From contig NZ_JAPFQO010000010.1 in the NCBI RefSeq assembly GCF_026241195.1, forward strand, positions 62,001-126,000: 64,000 nucleotides of DNA, in the 5' to 3' direction. Numbering within the stretch: position 1 is the first letter of the stretch; the number at the start of each line of letters is the position of its first letter. The notes under the pieces are model-generated. The model was not told where the DNA came from, ran no database searches, and saw only the letters and a list, made by a program, of their open reading frames with translations. This document shows, piece by piece, positions 8,107 through 16,710 of this stretch. The stretch is from Pontibacter anaerobius (GTDB lineage: Bacteria > Bacteroidota > Bacteroidia > Cytophagales > Hymenobacteraceae). The position numbers were made by a program, and so were the translations under genes.

Positions 8107-9399
8107 ATGCGTATTAAGGCAAGTATGAAACTTAAACTACACACAGGCATTCTGTGCCTCATCTTGCTGGCTGCCACCCTGCTGCCGGCATTGCCCGCCC
8201 GGGCCTACAGCGTACTCACGCACCAGGCGGTGGTAGATGCCGTTTGGGACACCAGGCTAAAGCCCCTGCTGCTCCTGCGCTACCCCAACGCCAGCGAGGA
8301 GGAACTGAAGAATGCGCACGCACATGCCTACGGCGGCTCCATAGTGCAGGACATGGGTTACTATCCTTTCGGCAATACCTTTTTTACCGACCTTACCCAT
8401 TACGTGCGCAGCGGCGACTTCGTGGAGAGCCTGGTGCGCCACGCCGACACCGTGGAAGAACTTGGCTTTGCCTTAGGTGCCATGGCGCATTTCAGCGCAG
8501 ATATTTACGGCCACCCGATCGGTACGAACAAGGCAGTTCCACTTGTGTACCCCAAAGTGCAGCAGGAGCACGGCCACACTGTAACCTACGCCGAAGACGC
8601 CATCTCACATATAAAAACAGAGTTTGGGTTTGATGTGCTGCAGGTGGCGCGGGGCAATTACGCACCAGAGGCTTACAAAGATTTTATCGGGTTTGAGGTG
8701 GCGAAGGAGCTGCTGAAGGAGGCTTTCCTGGAAACGTATGGGCTGGAGTTGAACAATGTGTTCATGAGTTTGCCGGTGGCTATTGGCAGTTACCGCTATA
8801 CCATCCGGGGCATTTTTCCGGACCTTACCAAGGCGGCCTGGCAGGCGAAGAAAGGAGAGATACAGGAGGCCAGCCCCGACATTACCAGGCGGCAGTTTAT
8901 GTACCGCATGAGCAGGGCCAGTTTTCATGAACAGTTTGGCAGGGACTATGATCGGCCAAACTTTTTTGCCCGTGCAGTGGCCTGGGTTATAAAGGTGCTG
9001 CCCAAAGTAGGGCCGCTGCGCCCGCTGGCTTTCGTGCCGCCACCGCCCAAGGCCGAGGAGTTGTACATGGAAAGCTTTAACATGACGGTTGATAAATATG
9101 GAGCTATGCTGCAGCAGATGGGCAAGCACCACACCCCACGGCTACAGAACATGCAGCTCGACACCGGAGAACCTACCTACCCGGGCACTTATCCCCTCAC
9201 CGACGAAACCTACGCCGAACTGCTGAAGAAGCTGGCCAAAGCCGAGTTTAAGCAGGCTGATAAAGCCCTGCAGCAAAACATACTGCTGTACTTTGAGCAG
9301 GCCAAAGCTCCGGACAGGAGCGATAAGGAGGCGCTAAAGGAGTGGGAGGAAACACAGGAATACCTGGTGCAGCTGCAACGGCTGCATGCAGGCCGCTAA
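8107..9399 (+). CDS. Secreted zinc-dependent phospholipase C family protein
   Basis: A 430-residue protein with a signal peptide (cleavage about ARA-YSVLTH). The mature start YSVLTHQAVVDAVW and the later FALGAMAHFSADIYGHPIG contain the Trp/His/Asp pattern of the zinc-dependent phospholipase C family (PF00882). The ATG at 8125 would give a more compact signal peptide than 8107; both remain possible. The C-terminal 100 residues are charged and helical. Family membership is fairly clear, but lipase activity is inferred. Its position after the PAP2 phosphatase gene hints at a shared role in lipid turnover. Confidence 0.78.
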   Translation: MRIKASMKLKLHTGILCLILLAATLLPALPARAYSVLTHQAVVDAVWDTRLKPLLLLRYPNASEEELKNAHAHAYGGSIVQDMGYYPFGNTFFTDLTHYVRSGDFVESLVRHADTVEELGFALGAMAHFSADIYGHPIGTNKAVPLVYPKVQQEHGHTVTYAEDAISHIKTEFGFDVLQVARGNYAPEAYKDFIGFEVAKELLKEAFLETYGLELNNVFMSLPVAIGSYRYTIRGIFPDLTKAAWQAKKGEIQEASPDITRRQFMYRMSRASFHEQFGRDYDRPNFFARAVAWVIKVLPKVGPLRPLAFVPPPPKAEELYMESFNMTVDKYGAMLQQMGKHHTPRLQNMQLDTGEPTYPGTYPLTDETYAELLKKLAKAEFKQADKALQQNILLYFEQAKAPDRSDKEALKEWEETQEYLVQLQRLHAGR

Positions 9400-9634
9400 G
9401 CCTGTAAATATTGTATATTTTTTGTGCCGGTGCAGACAGGCTACTGCGCATGGTATGCGTGGTTTATACTTTCTGTAGAAGAGGGTTTGTATTTAAAAAT
9501 ATAGGCCTAAACGCAACTAAGCTCTGCGTTTAACGATAAATATAGTTACGGGGCTTGGTTAAGCAGCAGCTTTAGCAGCTAAACCGACGCTCCCTGAAAT
9601 TGTATCATTTAAATCAAGACTAAAATAAAAACAA

Positions 9635-10120
9635 ATGGAAACGAACAAGAATAATAACACGACCACAAGTAGTACAGCCGCACAGACACAAGGACAGGCC
9701 AGAACAAATACAACCCCTTCCAGCGGTACCCAAAGCAGTACCAACCAAAGCAACACATCTAGCAGCAACAGCAGTAATAGTAGTCAGAACATGCAGGGCC
9801 GCAGCAGCCAGAAAGCTACCACAGGTAAGGGTGGCATGAAGGATATGCAGGATAAACTGACACAGTTTGGTAGCACCGCAGCTACTAAGTTCAGCAACAT
9901 GACCACCAAGCAAAAGGCAATGGTGGGTGGTGCCGTACTTGCGCTGGGCGCTGGCTGGATGGCCATAAGCCAGAAGAATAAAAACAAGATCAAGAACCAG
10001 ATCGGCTCAGCGGCTTCTACTGCCAAAGATGCCATGCACAATATCAACGCAAAGCAGCAGCAGAACAGACCGGATAGCAGTAGCTCCAGCTCATCCAGCA
10101 CAAATGCGCGTGTAAAATAA
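9635..10120 (+). CDS. Low-complexity Ser/Thr/Asn/Gln-rich protein with one glycine-rich membrane segment
   Basis: In this 161-residue protein, residues 1-60 are almost entirely S, T, N, Q and G. A basic amphipathic stretch then leads to a short hydrophobic segment (about 92-109, VGGAVLALGAGWMAI), a lysine/asparagine linker and a serine run (SSSSSSSS near 150). The layout resembles small envelope or stress proteins with a glycine-zipper anchor, but I do not recognise a family. It is monocistronic and followed by a textbook terminator. Confidence 0.6.
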   Translation: METNKNNNTTTSSTAAQTQGQARTNTTPSSGTQSSTNQSNTSSSNSSNSSQNMQGRSSQKATTGKGGMKDMQDKLTQFGSTAATKFSNMTTKQKAMVGGAVLALGAGWMAISQKNKNKIKNQIGSAASTAKDAMHNINAKQQQNRPDSSSSSSSSTNARVK

Positions 10121-10138
10121 GCTGGCATACATAACCAC

Positions 10139-10181
10139 ACAGCAAAGCCGAACCCGTATAGGTTCGGCTTTGCTGTTTTTA
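10139..10181 (+). terminator. Rho-independent terminator after the low-complexity protein gene
   Basis: A perfect 16-bp stem ACAGCAAAGCCGAACC (10139-10154) pairs with 10161-10176 across a six-base loop and is followed by five T. It also lies just past the end of msrA on the other strand and may serve both genes. Confidence 0.85.
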
Positions 10182-10195
10182 CGGGTGTGGCTTAA

Positions 10196-10696
10196 TCAGT
10201 TGGTGCGGCAGGTAGCCTCGCCACGCTTTATCAGGTACTGCTGGTGGTACTCCTCGGCACGGTAAAAGGTATCGGCCGGCACAATCTCCGTCACGATCTG
10301 GCGCCCGCTGAACTCCGGCGACTGCTGCCAGTTCTCTTTGGTGGTCTCGGCCATCAGGCGTTGCTCGTTGTTGTGGTAAAAAACCACCGAGCGGTACTGC
10401 GACCCAACATCAGGCCCCTGCCTGTGGAACTGCGTCGGGTCGTGCGCCTGCCAGAATACCTGCAGTAGCTGGTCATAGTTTACCTGCCCCGGATCATAGG
10501 TTACCTGCACTACTTCGGCATGGCCCGTGCGGTCAGAACAAACGTCCTGGTAGGTTGGATTGGGGGTGTGGCCACCCATGTAGCCGACCTCCGTATCTAC
10601 CACGCCGGGCGTGTTTCTGAAGGCAACTTCAATACCCCAGAAGCAGCCTGCCCCAAACGTGGCTTTTTCCCGTTTTTTATTTTCTGTCGATTCCAT
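10196..10696 (-). CDS. msrA: Peptide methionine sulfoxide reductase MsrA
   Basis: A 166-residue enzyme that reduces methionine-S-sulfoxide in proteins. The GAGCFWG motif holds the catalytic Cys18. The conserved GYMGGHTPNPTYQDVCSDRTGHAE and DPTQFHRQGPDVGSQYRSV regions are both intact. A single C-terminal Cys (EATCRTN) is the likely resolving residue. There is no signal peptide, so it is cytoplasmic. It is convergent with the preceding gene, sharing its terminator region. Confidence 0.95.
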   Translation of the reverse strand: MESTENKKREKATFGAGCFWGIEVAFRNTPGVVDTEVGYMGGHTPNPTYQDVCSDRTGHAEVVQVTYDPGQVNYDQLLQVFWQAHDPTQFHRQGPDVGSQYRSVVFYHNNEQRLMAETTKENWQQSPEFSGRQIVTEIVPADTFYRAEEYHQQYLIKRGEATCRTN

Positions 10697-10785
10697 AGTC
10701 TTAAAAATGATTTATCTGTCGAGGGCGCGTTACCAACAGGGTTGGCATTTCGTAAAATGTCCTTTCCATACTTTAAAACTGCAGA

Positions 10786-11871
10786 ATGAAAAAGAAGGTT
10801 ATACTTCATTTTGACTCCAAACGGAGCCGAAACCCAGAGGGGAAGCATGTGCGCGACGGGCTTTCTACCGTGCTGAGTACAGGTAACAACCTATGGCTCA
10901 GTTGCGATGAGCGCACCACGATTGAGCGTCTCACGCAGCAACCCGACGGCTCCTACGCGCAGCACCAGTCCTTTAACCTAGAGGATTTTCTGGATCTGCC
11001 TGCCAAAGGAGACAGTGAGATAGACATTGAAGGTATGGGGCTGGACAGCAACTACCTCTGGGTTATGGGTTCGCACAGCCTGAAAAGGAGCAAGCCCAAG
11101 CGCCACCAGTCCATCCGGAAACAGATGAAACGCCTGGCCAGAGTAAAGAACGACCCTAACCGCTACCTGCTGGCGCGCATTCCCATACTTCAGGATGCCA
11201 GCACAGGCGACTATATCCTGCACCGTGAGGTGGAGGACCCTGAGCGGCCGGGCCAACTGCTGCGGGCGGCGCAATTGCACGGCGACACCCACAGCAGCAG
11301 GCTCACGGAGGTGCTGGAGGAGGACGAGCACATTGCTCCCTTCATGAACATACCCGGTAAAGACAATGGCTTTGACGTGGAGGGGCTGGCGATTTACGGC
11401 CACCGGATTTTTATCGGGCTGCGGGGACCGGTGCTGCGCGGTTGGGCCATGGTGCTGGAGGTGGAGGCTGAGGAAGACAAAGAAGGCAAGCTGCACCTGA
11501 AGAAGCTGGAGAACGGCAAGCCCTACAAAAAGCATTTCCTGAACCTGCGCGGTAAGGGCATCCGGGAGTTGCGCTTCTTTGGCAAGGATTTATACTTGCT
11601 GGCCGGCCCTACCATGGATTTGGACGGCGTGATCGCGATCTACCGCTGGCCCAACGCCGTTGGCGAGGAGGAACAGGTGGTGCACAACAACGAGCTGGAG
11701 CGATTGCTGGAAGTACCCCACGGCACCGGTCAGAACACCGGAAAAGACAAAGCAGAAGGCCTTGCCGTTTTAGACGAGCACCATGTGCTGGTAGTGTTCG
11801 ATAGCCCAACGGATGAGCGCAAGGAAGGCGAAGAAGCTGTGTGGGCCGATGTGCTGCGCCTGGTGGAGTAA
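10786..11871 (+). CDS. DUF3616 domain protein
   Basis: A 361-residue soluble protein. The IDIEGMGLDSNYLWVMGSHS segment (about 81-100) and the later DVEGLAIYGHRIFIGLRGP repeat the DxEGLA...LW/IG pattern of DUF3616, predicted to be a beta-propeller. No catalytic residues are known for the family. The N-terminus MKKKVILHFD lacks a signal peptide. An AGTATAAAG-like TATACTT heptamer overlaps codons 4-7. The gene is divergent from msrA, with 89 bases between starts, and followed by a small membrane protein gene. Confidence 0.8.
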   Translation: MKKKVILHFDSKRSRNPEGKHVRDGLSTVLSTGNNLWLSCDERTTIERLTQQPDGSYAQHQSFNLEDFLDLPAKGDSEIDIEGMGLDSNYLWVMGSHSLKRSKPKRHQSIRKQMKRLARVKNDPNRYLLARIPILQDASTGDYILHREVEDPERPGQLLRAAQLHGDTHSSRLTEVLEEDEHIAPFMNIPGKDNGFDVEGLAIYGHRIFIGLRGPVLRGWAMVLEVEAEEDKEGKLHLKKLENGKPYKKHFLNLRGKGIRELRFFGKDLYLLAGPTMDLDGVIAIYRWPNAVGEEEQVVHNNELERLLEVPHGTGQNTGKDKAEGLAVLDEHHVLVVFDSPTDERKEGEEAVWADVLRLVE

Positions 11872-11945
11872 CTGTAACCTTCTGCTGGCAAAGTGCCTAT
11901 ACTTGTTAAACAGCCTGACGCTGAGAACCTATAACGAATAAGACT

Positions 11946-12404
11946 ATGAACAATGCTATAAAAGCAATGGCGGGCGGCCTGGCCGGTGCCTGCGCGGTAA
12001 CCCTGCTGCACGAAACTGTACGGCGCTTTGTGCCGAAGGCCCCACGTATGGATGTGCTGGGCATGCGTGCTCTTTCAAAACTGATGCGAATGGCTGACCA
12101 GGAGCCGCCGCAGGACCAGGAGGAACTTCATAACTGGACGCTGGCCGGCGATATAGTTTCGAACTCGCTATACTATAGCCTGGCAGGAACTGGCAAGAAC
12201 GCCCTGTGGCGCGGTGCCATACTTGGTGCGGCGGCTGGTGCAGGCGCTGTACTGTTGCCGGGGCCGTTGGGGCTGGGCGAGGAGCCGAGTAACCGCACTC
12301 CCCAAACACAGGCAATGACCATTGGTTACTACCTGCTGGGCGGTATGGTGGCTGCTGCCGTTGGCTACGCCCTCAGCGGCGACGAGGAGGCGGAAGAAGT
12401 ATGA
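11946..12404 (+). CDS. Hypothetical glycine-rich membrane protein
   Basis: A 152-residue protein with an alanine/glycine-rich N-terminal helix (7-22), a second hydrophobic segment (about 90-108) and a third (about 126-144) before an acidic tail GDEEAEEV. The glycine spacing suggests close helix packing. I do not recognise the family. It probably belongs to the same transcription unit as the DUF3616 gene, 74 bases upstream, and it is followed by its own terminator. Confidence 0.65.
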   Translation: MNNAIKAMAGGLAGACAVTLLHETVRRFVPKAPRMDVLGMRALSKLMRMADQEPPQDQEELHNWTLAGDIVSNSLYYSLAGTGKNALWRGAILGAAAGAGAVLLPGPLGLGEEPSNRTPQTQAMTIGYYLLGGMVAAAVGYALSGDEEAEEV

Positions 12405-12422
12405 ATGCCGTCAGTTTAAAGC

Positions 12423-12463
12423 AGAAAAGGCAGGTACGCTACAGTACCTGCCTTTTCTATTTT
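12423..12463 (+). terminator. Rho-independent terminator
   Basis: A 15-bp perfect stem AGAAAAGGCAGGTAC (12423-12437) pairs with 12444-12458 across a six-base loop, followed by ATTTT. It separates the glycine-rich membrane protein gene from the convergent small lipoprotein gene. Confidence 0.8.
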
Positions 12464-12480
12464 AGAAGTATAGATAAATC

Positions 12481-12708
12481 TTAGTTGCCTGTGGTGCTCA
12501 TGGTGTCTCCGGCTGTGCCTTCCATAGTTGTGTCTGATACGGATTCATCCATCATCGTGCCGTTGTTCATATCCTCATTTTCCATGCCGTCTACATCGGT
12601 CGTTTCTGTTTCGGTTTCTACGCCGGTGGTGTTCTCGGTGCCGCAACTTGTTAGCGATGTGGCAGCCAGCATAGAGCCGGCAAGTATAAATGCATATGTG
12701 CGTTTCAT
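12481..12708 (-). CDS. Small acidic Thr-rich lipoprotein
   Basis: A 75-residue protein with a lipoprotein signal (ATSLTSC, Cys about 22). The mature part is Thr/Glu/Asp/Met-rich and predicted to be disordered. No domain is recognisable. It belongs with the similar small lipoproteins at 14386 and 30374, which share a signal peptide plus acidic, low-complexity mature chain. Abundant surface or periplasmic stress proteins are one possibility, but this is conjecture. Confidence 0.6.
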   Translation of the reverse strand: MKRTYAFILAGSMLAATSLTSCGTENTTGVETETETTDVDGMENEDMNNGTMMDESVSDTTMEGTAGDTMSTTGN

Positions 12709-12782
12709 AGTTTTCAGTTTTTGTTTAACATGTATGTAAGGTACCTTTTACGCGAAATATCCGGAATTGATAAGATTTATAC

Positions 12783-14303
12783 TTACTCCGGCTGGTTGGC
12801 GCAACTGCAGAGCACCTCGCGGGTAGGTGTGGCCAGTTGGTAGTCCGGCAGCGAAGGCTCCTTCATGTAGATAACTTCGAGTTGCCGGATGGGTTGCTGC
12901 GGGTGTGCCTCGTTCCAGCGGCGCATCAGGTAGTTGCAATAGTAGGGCCGCATGTACGCGTTGTGGATAAACAGGTAGTTCTCGGAGTACTTGCGCCAGC
13001 GGTCGTTCTTGAAGAGCGCCACCACCGAGGCTGGCTTGCTATAGGTAACCTCCTTGCCCTGCTGGTTCAGGTCTATGTTGGTTCCGTTTCGGGTGTAGCC
13101 TTCCAGTACGTACCATCCGTCATCTTTAAAAACTGTAGGCGAAAACATGCCCCAGTGTTGGTCCAGGCGCAGCAGGTAACCAAGCCAGCGGCTGCTGTCG
13201 GGTATCTTATAGATGGGCAGGTTGGTGCCGCTAAAGTTCCACCAGATGCAGTAGAACAGCGCCACAGCCACAAACCCGTTGCGCATCGGGGCCAGCAGGT
13301 GCTTCGGGAACAGTGGTTTGCGCCAGTTTATCTGCACGTTTATACTTACAGGGCTGCTAAGTTTGCCAAAGATATTCTTAAACTGCCCCAGCCGCGGCTT
13401 TCGAAAAGAGCCAAGCACGCGCCTGTCGAGCCAATCCATGGCGGGAGAGGGGAGGAGGCCAGCCACAGAGGCAATGTTTATGAGGTAGAAGAGCCCCACA
13501 AAAAGCGTCAGGCTGATACCGATATGAAAGCCCACCAATACCGTTACAACCACCATCCGGAAGAAGGTAGTGTAGAATGGGAGGAGTAGCAGGAAGGGAA
13601 GCAGCAGCTCTGTGTACCAGGCCGCAAGGGTGAGCACGCGCAGCAGTTCCGGGTAGGGGTAAATAAGGCGCCCCAATGGCATCAGAATCTGGTCGAGGCT
13701 GAGGGCATAGTATAAGGCCGTGCCTTCGGTTTGCCATTCAGGGGAGTTCTTGAGCAGCGCCGTGCAGAAGTATACCAACCCCACCTGCAGGATGTAGGCC
13801 ATGGTGGCTGCGCTGAAGTAGTTGGTTTGATGCGGGGTAATGCCCTGTTGCCGGGCCTGCACGGCATCAGCAGAATAGACCTTGCCCCAAGGCAGAAATA
13901 TACCCCAGAACAGCAGCATCCGGAGCAGATCGTCGCCGCCCTGCTCTATGAGCGGGTTTCGGTTCTGCAGCGAGAGCAGCAAAAGCCAGGTTATTATGGT
14001 GGCAAGGCGGGTTTTGTATCCCAGCAGCAGGCAAAAGGCAAAGGCTGCGGCAAGTATAAACAGCGCCAACTGGAACTGCCAGAGGCCGCTAAGTGCATGA
14101 AGTGAGAAAAACTGGGGCAGCCACAGGTGCTGGTGCAGCACATGCAGCGGCAGTACCCCCATGTTGGAGTAATGCGCCTCCATATCGGTGGCCCGGATGG
14201 CCAAATCAGTCAGCACGATACCTGCCAGCCAGATCCGCATCAGGGCCAGCGCCCGCAGGTCCACAGTGAAAACTTTTCTGAGGTATAGCTCCAGGTACTT
14301 CAT
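12783..14303 (-). CDS. HTTM domain membrane protein (vitamin K-dependent carboxylase-like)
   Basis: A 506-residue protein. The N-terminal half holds several membrane helices with the family-like segments DLRALALMRIWLAGIV, FSLHALSG and NRNPLIEQGGDDLLRMLLFW, characteristic of bacterial HTTM (horizontally transferred transmembrane) proteins related to gamma-glutamyl carboxylase. The C-terminal part (about 355-506) is soluble. Whether bacterial members carboxylate glutamate is not established for most. The gene is monocistronic on the minus strand. Confidence 0.82.
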   Translation of the reverse strand: MKYLELYLRKVFTVDLRALALMRIWLAGIVLTDLAIRATDMEAHYSNMGVLPLHVLHQHLWLPQFFSLHALSGLWQFQLALFILAAAFAFCLLLGYKTRLATIITWLLLLSLQNRNPLIEQGGDDLLRMLLFWGIFLPWGKVYSADAVQARQQGITPHQTNYFSAATMAYILQVGLVYFCTALLKNSPEWQTEGTALYYALSLDQILMPLGRLIYPYPELLRVLTLAAWYTELLLPFLLLLPFYTTFFRMVVVTVLVGFHIGISLTLFVGLFYLINIASVAGLLPSPAMDWLDRRVLGSFRKPRLGQFKNIFGKLSSPVSINVQINWRKPLFPKHLLAPMRNGFVAVALFYCIWWNFSGTNLPIYKIPDSSRWLGYLLRLDQHWGMFSPTVFKDDGWYVLEGYTRNGTNIDLNQQGKEVTYSKPASVVALFKNDRWRKYSENYLFIHNAYMRPYYCNYLMRRWNEAHPQQPIRQLEVIYMKEPSLPDYQLATPTREVLCSCANQPE

Positions 14304-14385
14304 GAGCGCAGGTTGTCTTAAAAACAGAAAGGCAAATACCGTGGGGTGTCTGCCTTTCTTCTTATCAGATTAAGCTATTTTATAG

Positions 14386-14751
14386 TTACATGGTTGTAGT
14401 GCCAGTGGTTGTTCCGGTAGTTGTACCTGTGGTAGTACCGGTAGTTGTGCCTGTGGTAGTACCTGTAGTTGTACCTGTAGTAGTGCCGGTCGTGGTTCCT
14501 GTAGTTGTGCCGGTGGTAGTTCCAGTGGTAGTGCCAGTGGTCATGCCGGTTGTTGTACCTGTGGTTGTGGTGCCGGTGGTTGTTCCGGTAGTGGTGCCAT
14601 AGTCATCATCAGTGGTGTCCATGTCATCCATTTCCTCTGTTGTATCCATATCCTCACTATCAGTGGTGGTGTCGGAGGTGGTGCAACCAACAAAAGTGAA
14701 GGCGGCAACTGTAAAGGCCGTTGCACAGAAAGTGATTAAGTTCTTTTTCAT
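14386..14751 (-). CDS. Lipoprotein with tandem Thr-Thr-Thr-Gly repeat
   Basis: A 121-residue protein with a signal peptide ending in FVGC (Cys about 23), an acidic spacer rich in D, E, M and T (about 25-51), then roughly 70 residues of a near-perfect four-residue TTTG repeat to the stop. One Thr-to-Met change and one extra Thr interrupt the phase. Third codon positions vary between units, so the array has been maintained rather than freshly expanded. A flexible surface stalk or O-glycosylated tract is a reasonable guess; Bacteroidota O-glycosylation favours D-S/T motifs, which this tract lacks. Confidence 0.7.
   Translation of the reverse strand: MKKNLITFCATAFTVAAFTFVGCTTSDTTTDSEDMDTTEEMDDMDTTDDDYGTTTGTTTGTTTTGTTTGMTTGTTTGTTTGTTTGTTTGTTTGTTTGTTTGTTTGTTTGTTTGTTTGTTTM
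14390..14602. repeat. 12-bp tandem repeat encoding TTTG units
   Basis: A run of degenerate 12-base units of the type GTAGTTGTACCT on the + strand forms most of the lipoprotein gene on the minus strand. Units differ at synonymous positions. Length variation between strains would be expected. Confidence 0.85.
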
Positions 14752-15064
14752 AGTGTTCAGTGTTTGTTAAAATGAATTCCAAAATTCTAATCTACCTTCT
14801 ACGAGGTATTTACAAAAAGGTATAAGTGCAGCAGGTAACTGCCGGTGCAAATGCAGCTTTACAATGTTTTTTGGCAACTGTCTGTCATTAAGTGTTTTAA
14901 AGAGAGTGGCGTTTGGGTGCTTTAGCGCGCTGTGCCTCCTGTGTGCCTATCCGGTGCAACTTTGGCTTAGGGAGGAGCTGGCAGGTATAACCGGTAGCCA
15001 GAGGCACTTTGCCAAACCTTTGCCCGGTTGTGCGGTTGAAAGGAAGTATAAAAAGCGAAGAGCA
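14752..15064. other. Intergenic region between divergent genes
   Basis: An open frame on the + strand begins at 14864, but its first 67 codons encode a Cys-rich, unlikely protein and no family segment, so I treat the stretch as non-coding upstream DNA of the DsbA-like gene. One AAGTATAAAA heptamer lies 20 bases before the chosen start. I see no other structure. Confidence 0.6.
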
Positions 15065-15718
15065 ATGGAAAAGAGTACGCTATATTATGTGCAGGATGCC
15101 CTGTGTGGCTGGTGTTACGGTATGAGCCCGGTAATCAGGCGTTTGTTTGAGGAGCATGGGCAGGACTATACTTTCGAGGTGCTGAGCGGTGGCATGATAC
15201 GCGGCAGCAACGTGCGGCCCATCAGTTGCATGGCCGACTACATTAAGCAAGTGGCGCCACGGCTGGAGGAAACGACAGGCATGAAACTGACCGACACGTA
15301 CCGCCGCGAGATTCTGGATAAGGGCACGTACATGAGCAACTCAGAGCCGCCGGCCGTAGCCATGGCCATACTTAAAGAACAGTTCCCGGGGCAGCAGGTG
15401 CCTTTGGCGGCAGCGATACAGGAGCAGCATTTTGTGGAGGGCAAAGACCTGAACGAAGTAGAAACTTACCTGCCGGTGGTGCACGCCTTCGGAGCCGACG
15501 AGGCGGATTTCAGAAAGAAGTTTGAGAGTAAAGAGTACCTGGAGAAGGCGCAGCAGGAGTTTGAGTTGGTGGAGAACTGGGGGATAAACGGGTTCCCGGC
15601 CATTATTTGCCAGGTTAAAGAAAAGCTTTACCTCGTGGCGCGTGGCTATCAGCCTTACGAGCAACTGACTGCCACCTTAGAGCGGGTACAGCAGGAGGCT
15701 TCGGCAACAGGGGAGTAA
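15065..15718 (+). CDS. DsbA family (FrnE-like) thiol oxidoreductase
   Basis: With the start at 15065 the product is 217 residues beginning MEKSTLYYVQDALCGWCYG. The CGWC motif (residues 14-17) is the thioredoxin-like active site used by FrnE-type DsbA proteins. The helical insert and the cis-proline region WGINGFPAIIC (FPA) are visible. There is no signal peptide, so it is probably cytoplasmic. Disulphide exchange, isomerase or 2-hydroxychromene isomerase-type roles occur in this superfamily. It ends with no gap before a convergent gene. Confidence 0.85.
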   Translation: MEKSTLYYVQDALCGWCYGMSPVIRRLFEEHGQDYTFEVLSGGMIRGSNVRPISCMADYIKQVAPRLEETTGMKLTDTYRREILDKGTYMSNSEPPAVAMAILKEQFPGQQVPLAAAIQEQHFVEGKDLNEVETYLPVVHAFGADEADFRKKFESKEYLEKAQQEFELVENWGINGFPAIICQVKEKLYLVARGYQPYEQLTATLERVQQEASATGE

Positions 15719-16126
15719 TTACCTGGCTTCAGCAGCCATCAACCAGTCATAGGCAGATGTCAGGTCCTCGAAAACCGCTACCTCAAAAGGGAAGGCTATT
15801 ACCTTGTCGTTGTTAACAAAGTGCTCCAGTTGCTTTTCGGCATGGGGGTCGAAGGAGTTGATGAAGGCGAAACGCTTAAGCGGGAGCCTACGGAACTTGT
15901 CCATAAACTCTCTCAGCGTCCAACGGGTGTCTTCTAAGGAAATGGGTGGCAGCAGGCGGCGGTCCGAAATGGCGTAAGGTATGCCCATAGACTCCACCAG
16001 GTGCAGGAAGTGATGCAATGTTTCGCGGTACTCCTCACTAGTGCACTGCCCATACCACTGGCTAACAATTACCTTATGGGCTGCATAGTATTCTAAATGA
16101 TGATAGGGTGTAGAGGATAGAACCAT
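15719..16126 (-). CDS. STAS/SpoIIAA-like hypothetical protein
   Basis: A 135-residue soluble protein. The pattern of a beta strand (HKVIVSQWYGQCTSEEYRE), a helix, then PYAISDRRLLPPIS and a later FINSFDPHAEKQLEHFV resembles the STAS/SpoIIAA-like proteins often annotated in Cytophagales. The similarity is by general shape only. Its stop codon abuts that of the DsbA-like gene on the other strand. Confidence 0.55.
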   Translation of the reverse strand: MVLSSTPYHHLEYYAAHKVIVSQWYGQCTSEEYRETLHHFLHLVESMGIPYAISDRRLLPPISLEDTRWTLREFMDKFRRLPLKRFAFINSFDPHAEKQLEHFVNNDKVIAFPFEVAVFEDLTSAYDWLMAAEAR

Positions 16127-16257
16127 AAGCCATCGTTTGGGGGTTCATTTATGTACTTTAATGTTAATTAATTAACTCCTAATATCAAAGGAAGTTCTGT
16201 TTTAAAATGTGAATTTTTGGAATATTTTTTTGCACCCGAAACACCTGTTGCAACTTT

Positions 16258-16310
16258 AAAGCCAAACGCCCCGGCGGCAGACATGAGCTGCCGCCGGGGC
16301 GTTTGGCTTT
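16258..16310. terminator. Perfect 23-bp palindromic terminator
   Basis: AAAGCCAAACGCCCCGGCGG continues to 16280 and pairs perfectly with 16288-16310 across a seven-base loop. It lies just beyond the end of the minus-strand gene at 16325 and between two same-strand genes, so it most likely ends that transcript. Confidence 0.8.
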
Positions 16311-16324
16311 AAGGCATTGTTGCT

Positions 16325-16546
16325 TTATTTGGTGCGCAGGTTGTTGGCATTGCTGCCGTCCAGCTCACGGGTGTCTTCCTCGTTTTTAGCAGCAACGTTC
16401 CCGCCTTCTTCTTTTCCCTCCGGCTCATTGTCCAGAATTTCGCTCTCCTCTTTTTTGACTCCTTTCAGCGGCTCCGGGTTCTCATCGGGCAGGCGCTTAC
16501 TTTCGTCTGCGTTGGTAATAATATCGTCTTCTTTCGGCGTTCCCAT
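16325..16546 (-). CDS. Small hydrophilic hypothetical protein
   Basis: A 73-residue, highly charged protein (Glu, Asp, Lys, Asn rich), without signal peptide or hydrophobic segment; predicted disordered. Similar small acidic proteins occur widely in Cytophagales, but I know no function. It is divergent from carB, with 164 bases between the starts, and is followed by a strong terminator. Confidence 0.6.
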   Translation of the reverse strand: MGTPKEDDIITNADESKRLPDENPEPLKGVKKEESEILDNEPEGKEEGGNVAAKNEEDTRELDGSNANNLRTK

Positions 16547-16655
16547 AGGTTTTAACGTTAAAGTTTATACTTGTACTTACTCCCAAAGTCGCTGCATTGT
16601 TTGCGCTTAAAAGGTGGCTGCGTGTTAAAAATAATCCGGCTCTCAGCGTTTTACT

Positions 16656-16687
16656 TTTGCGAGCCCCAATATTTTGCCTTAACTTTG
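16656..16687 (+). promoter_or_regulatory. Candidate Bacteroidota-type promoter of carB
   Basis: TTTG (16656-16659), a 20-base spacer and TAACTTTG (16680-16687) match the Bacteroidota primary-sigma pattern TTTG-N19-21-TANNTTTG exactly. It lies 23 bases before the carB start. Prediction by eye only. Confidence 0.5.
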
Positions 16688-16710
16688 GGCAATTTATACA
16701 TACCAACCCA

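Noticed and set aside
14864..15064. Extension of the DsbA-like gene to 284 residues
   Set aside because: The first 67 codons give a Cys-rich region unlike the family; the ATG at 15065 starts the conserved fold exactly.
16597..16710. Extension of carB upstream to 975 residues
   Set aside because: The added 38 residues cover the candidate promoter and lie before the universally placed start of the family (MPKDTSIKSVLIIGSGP).
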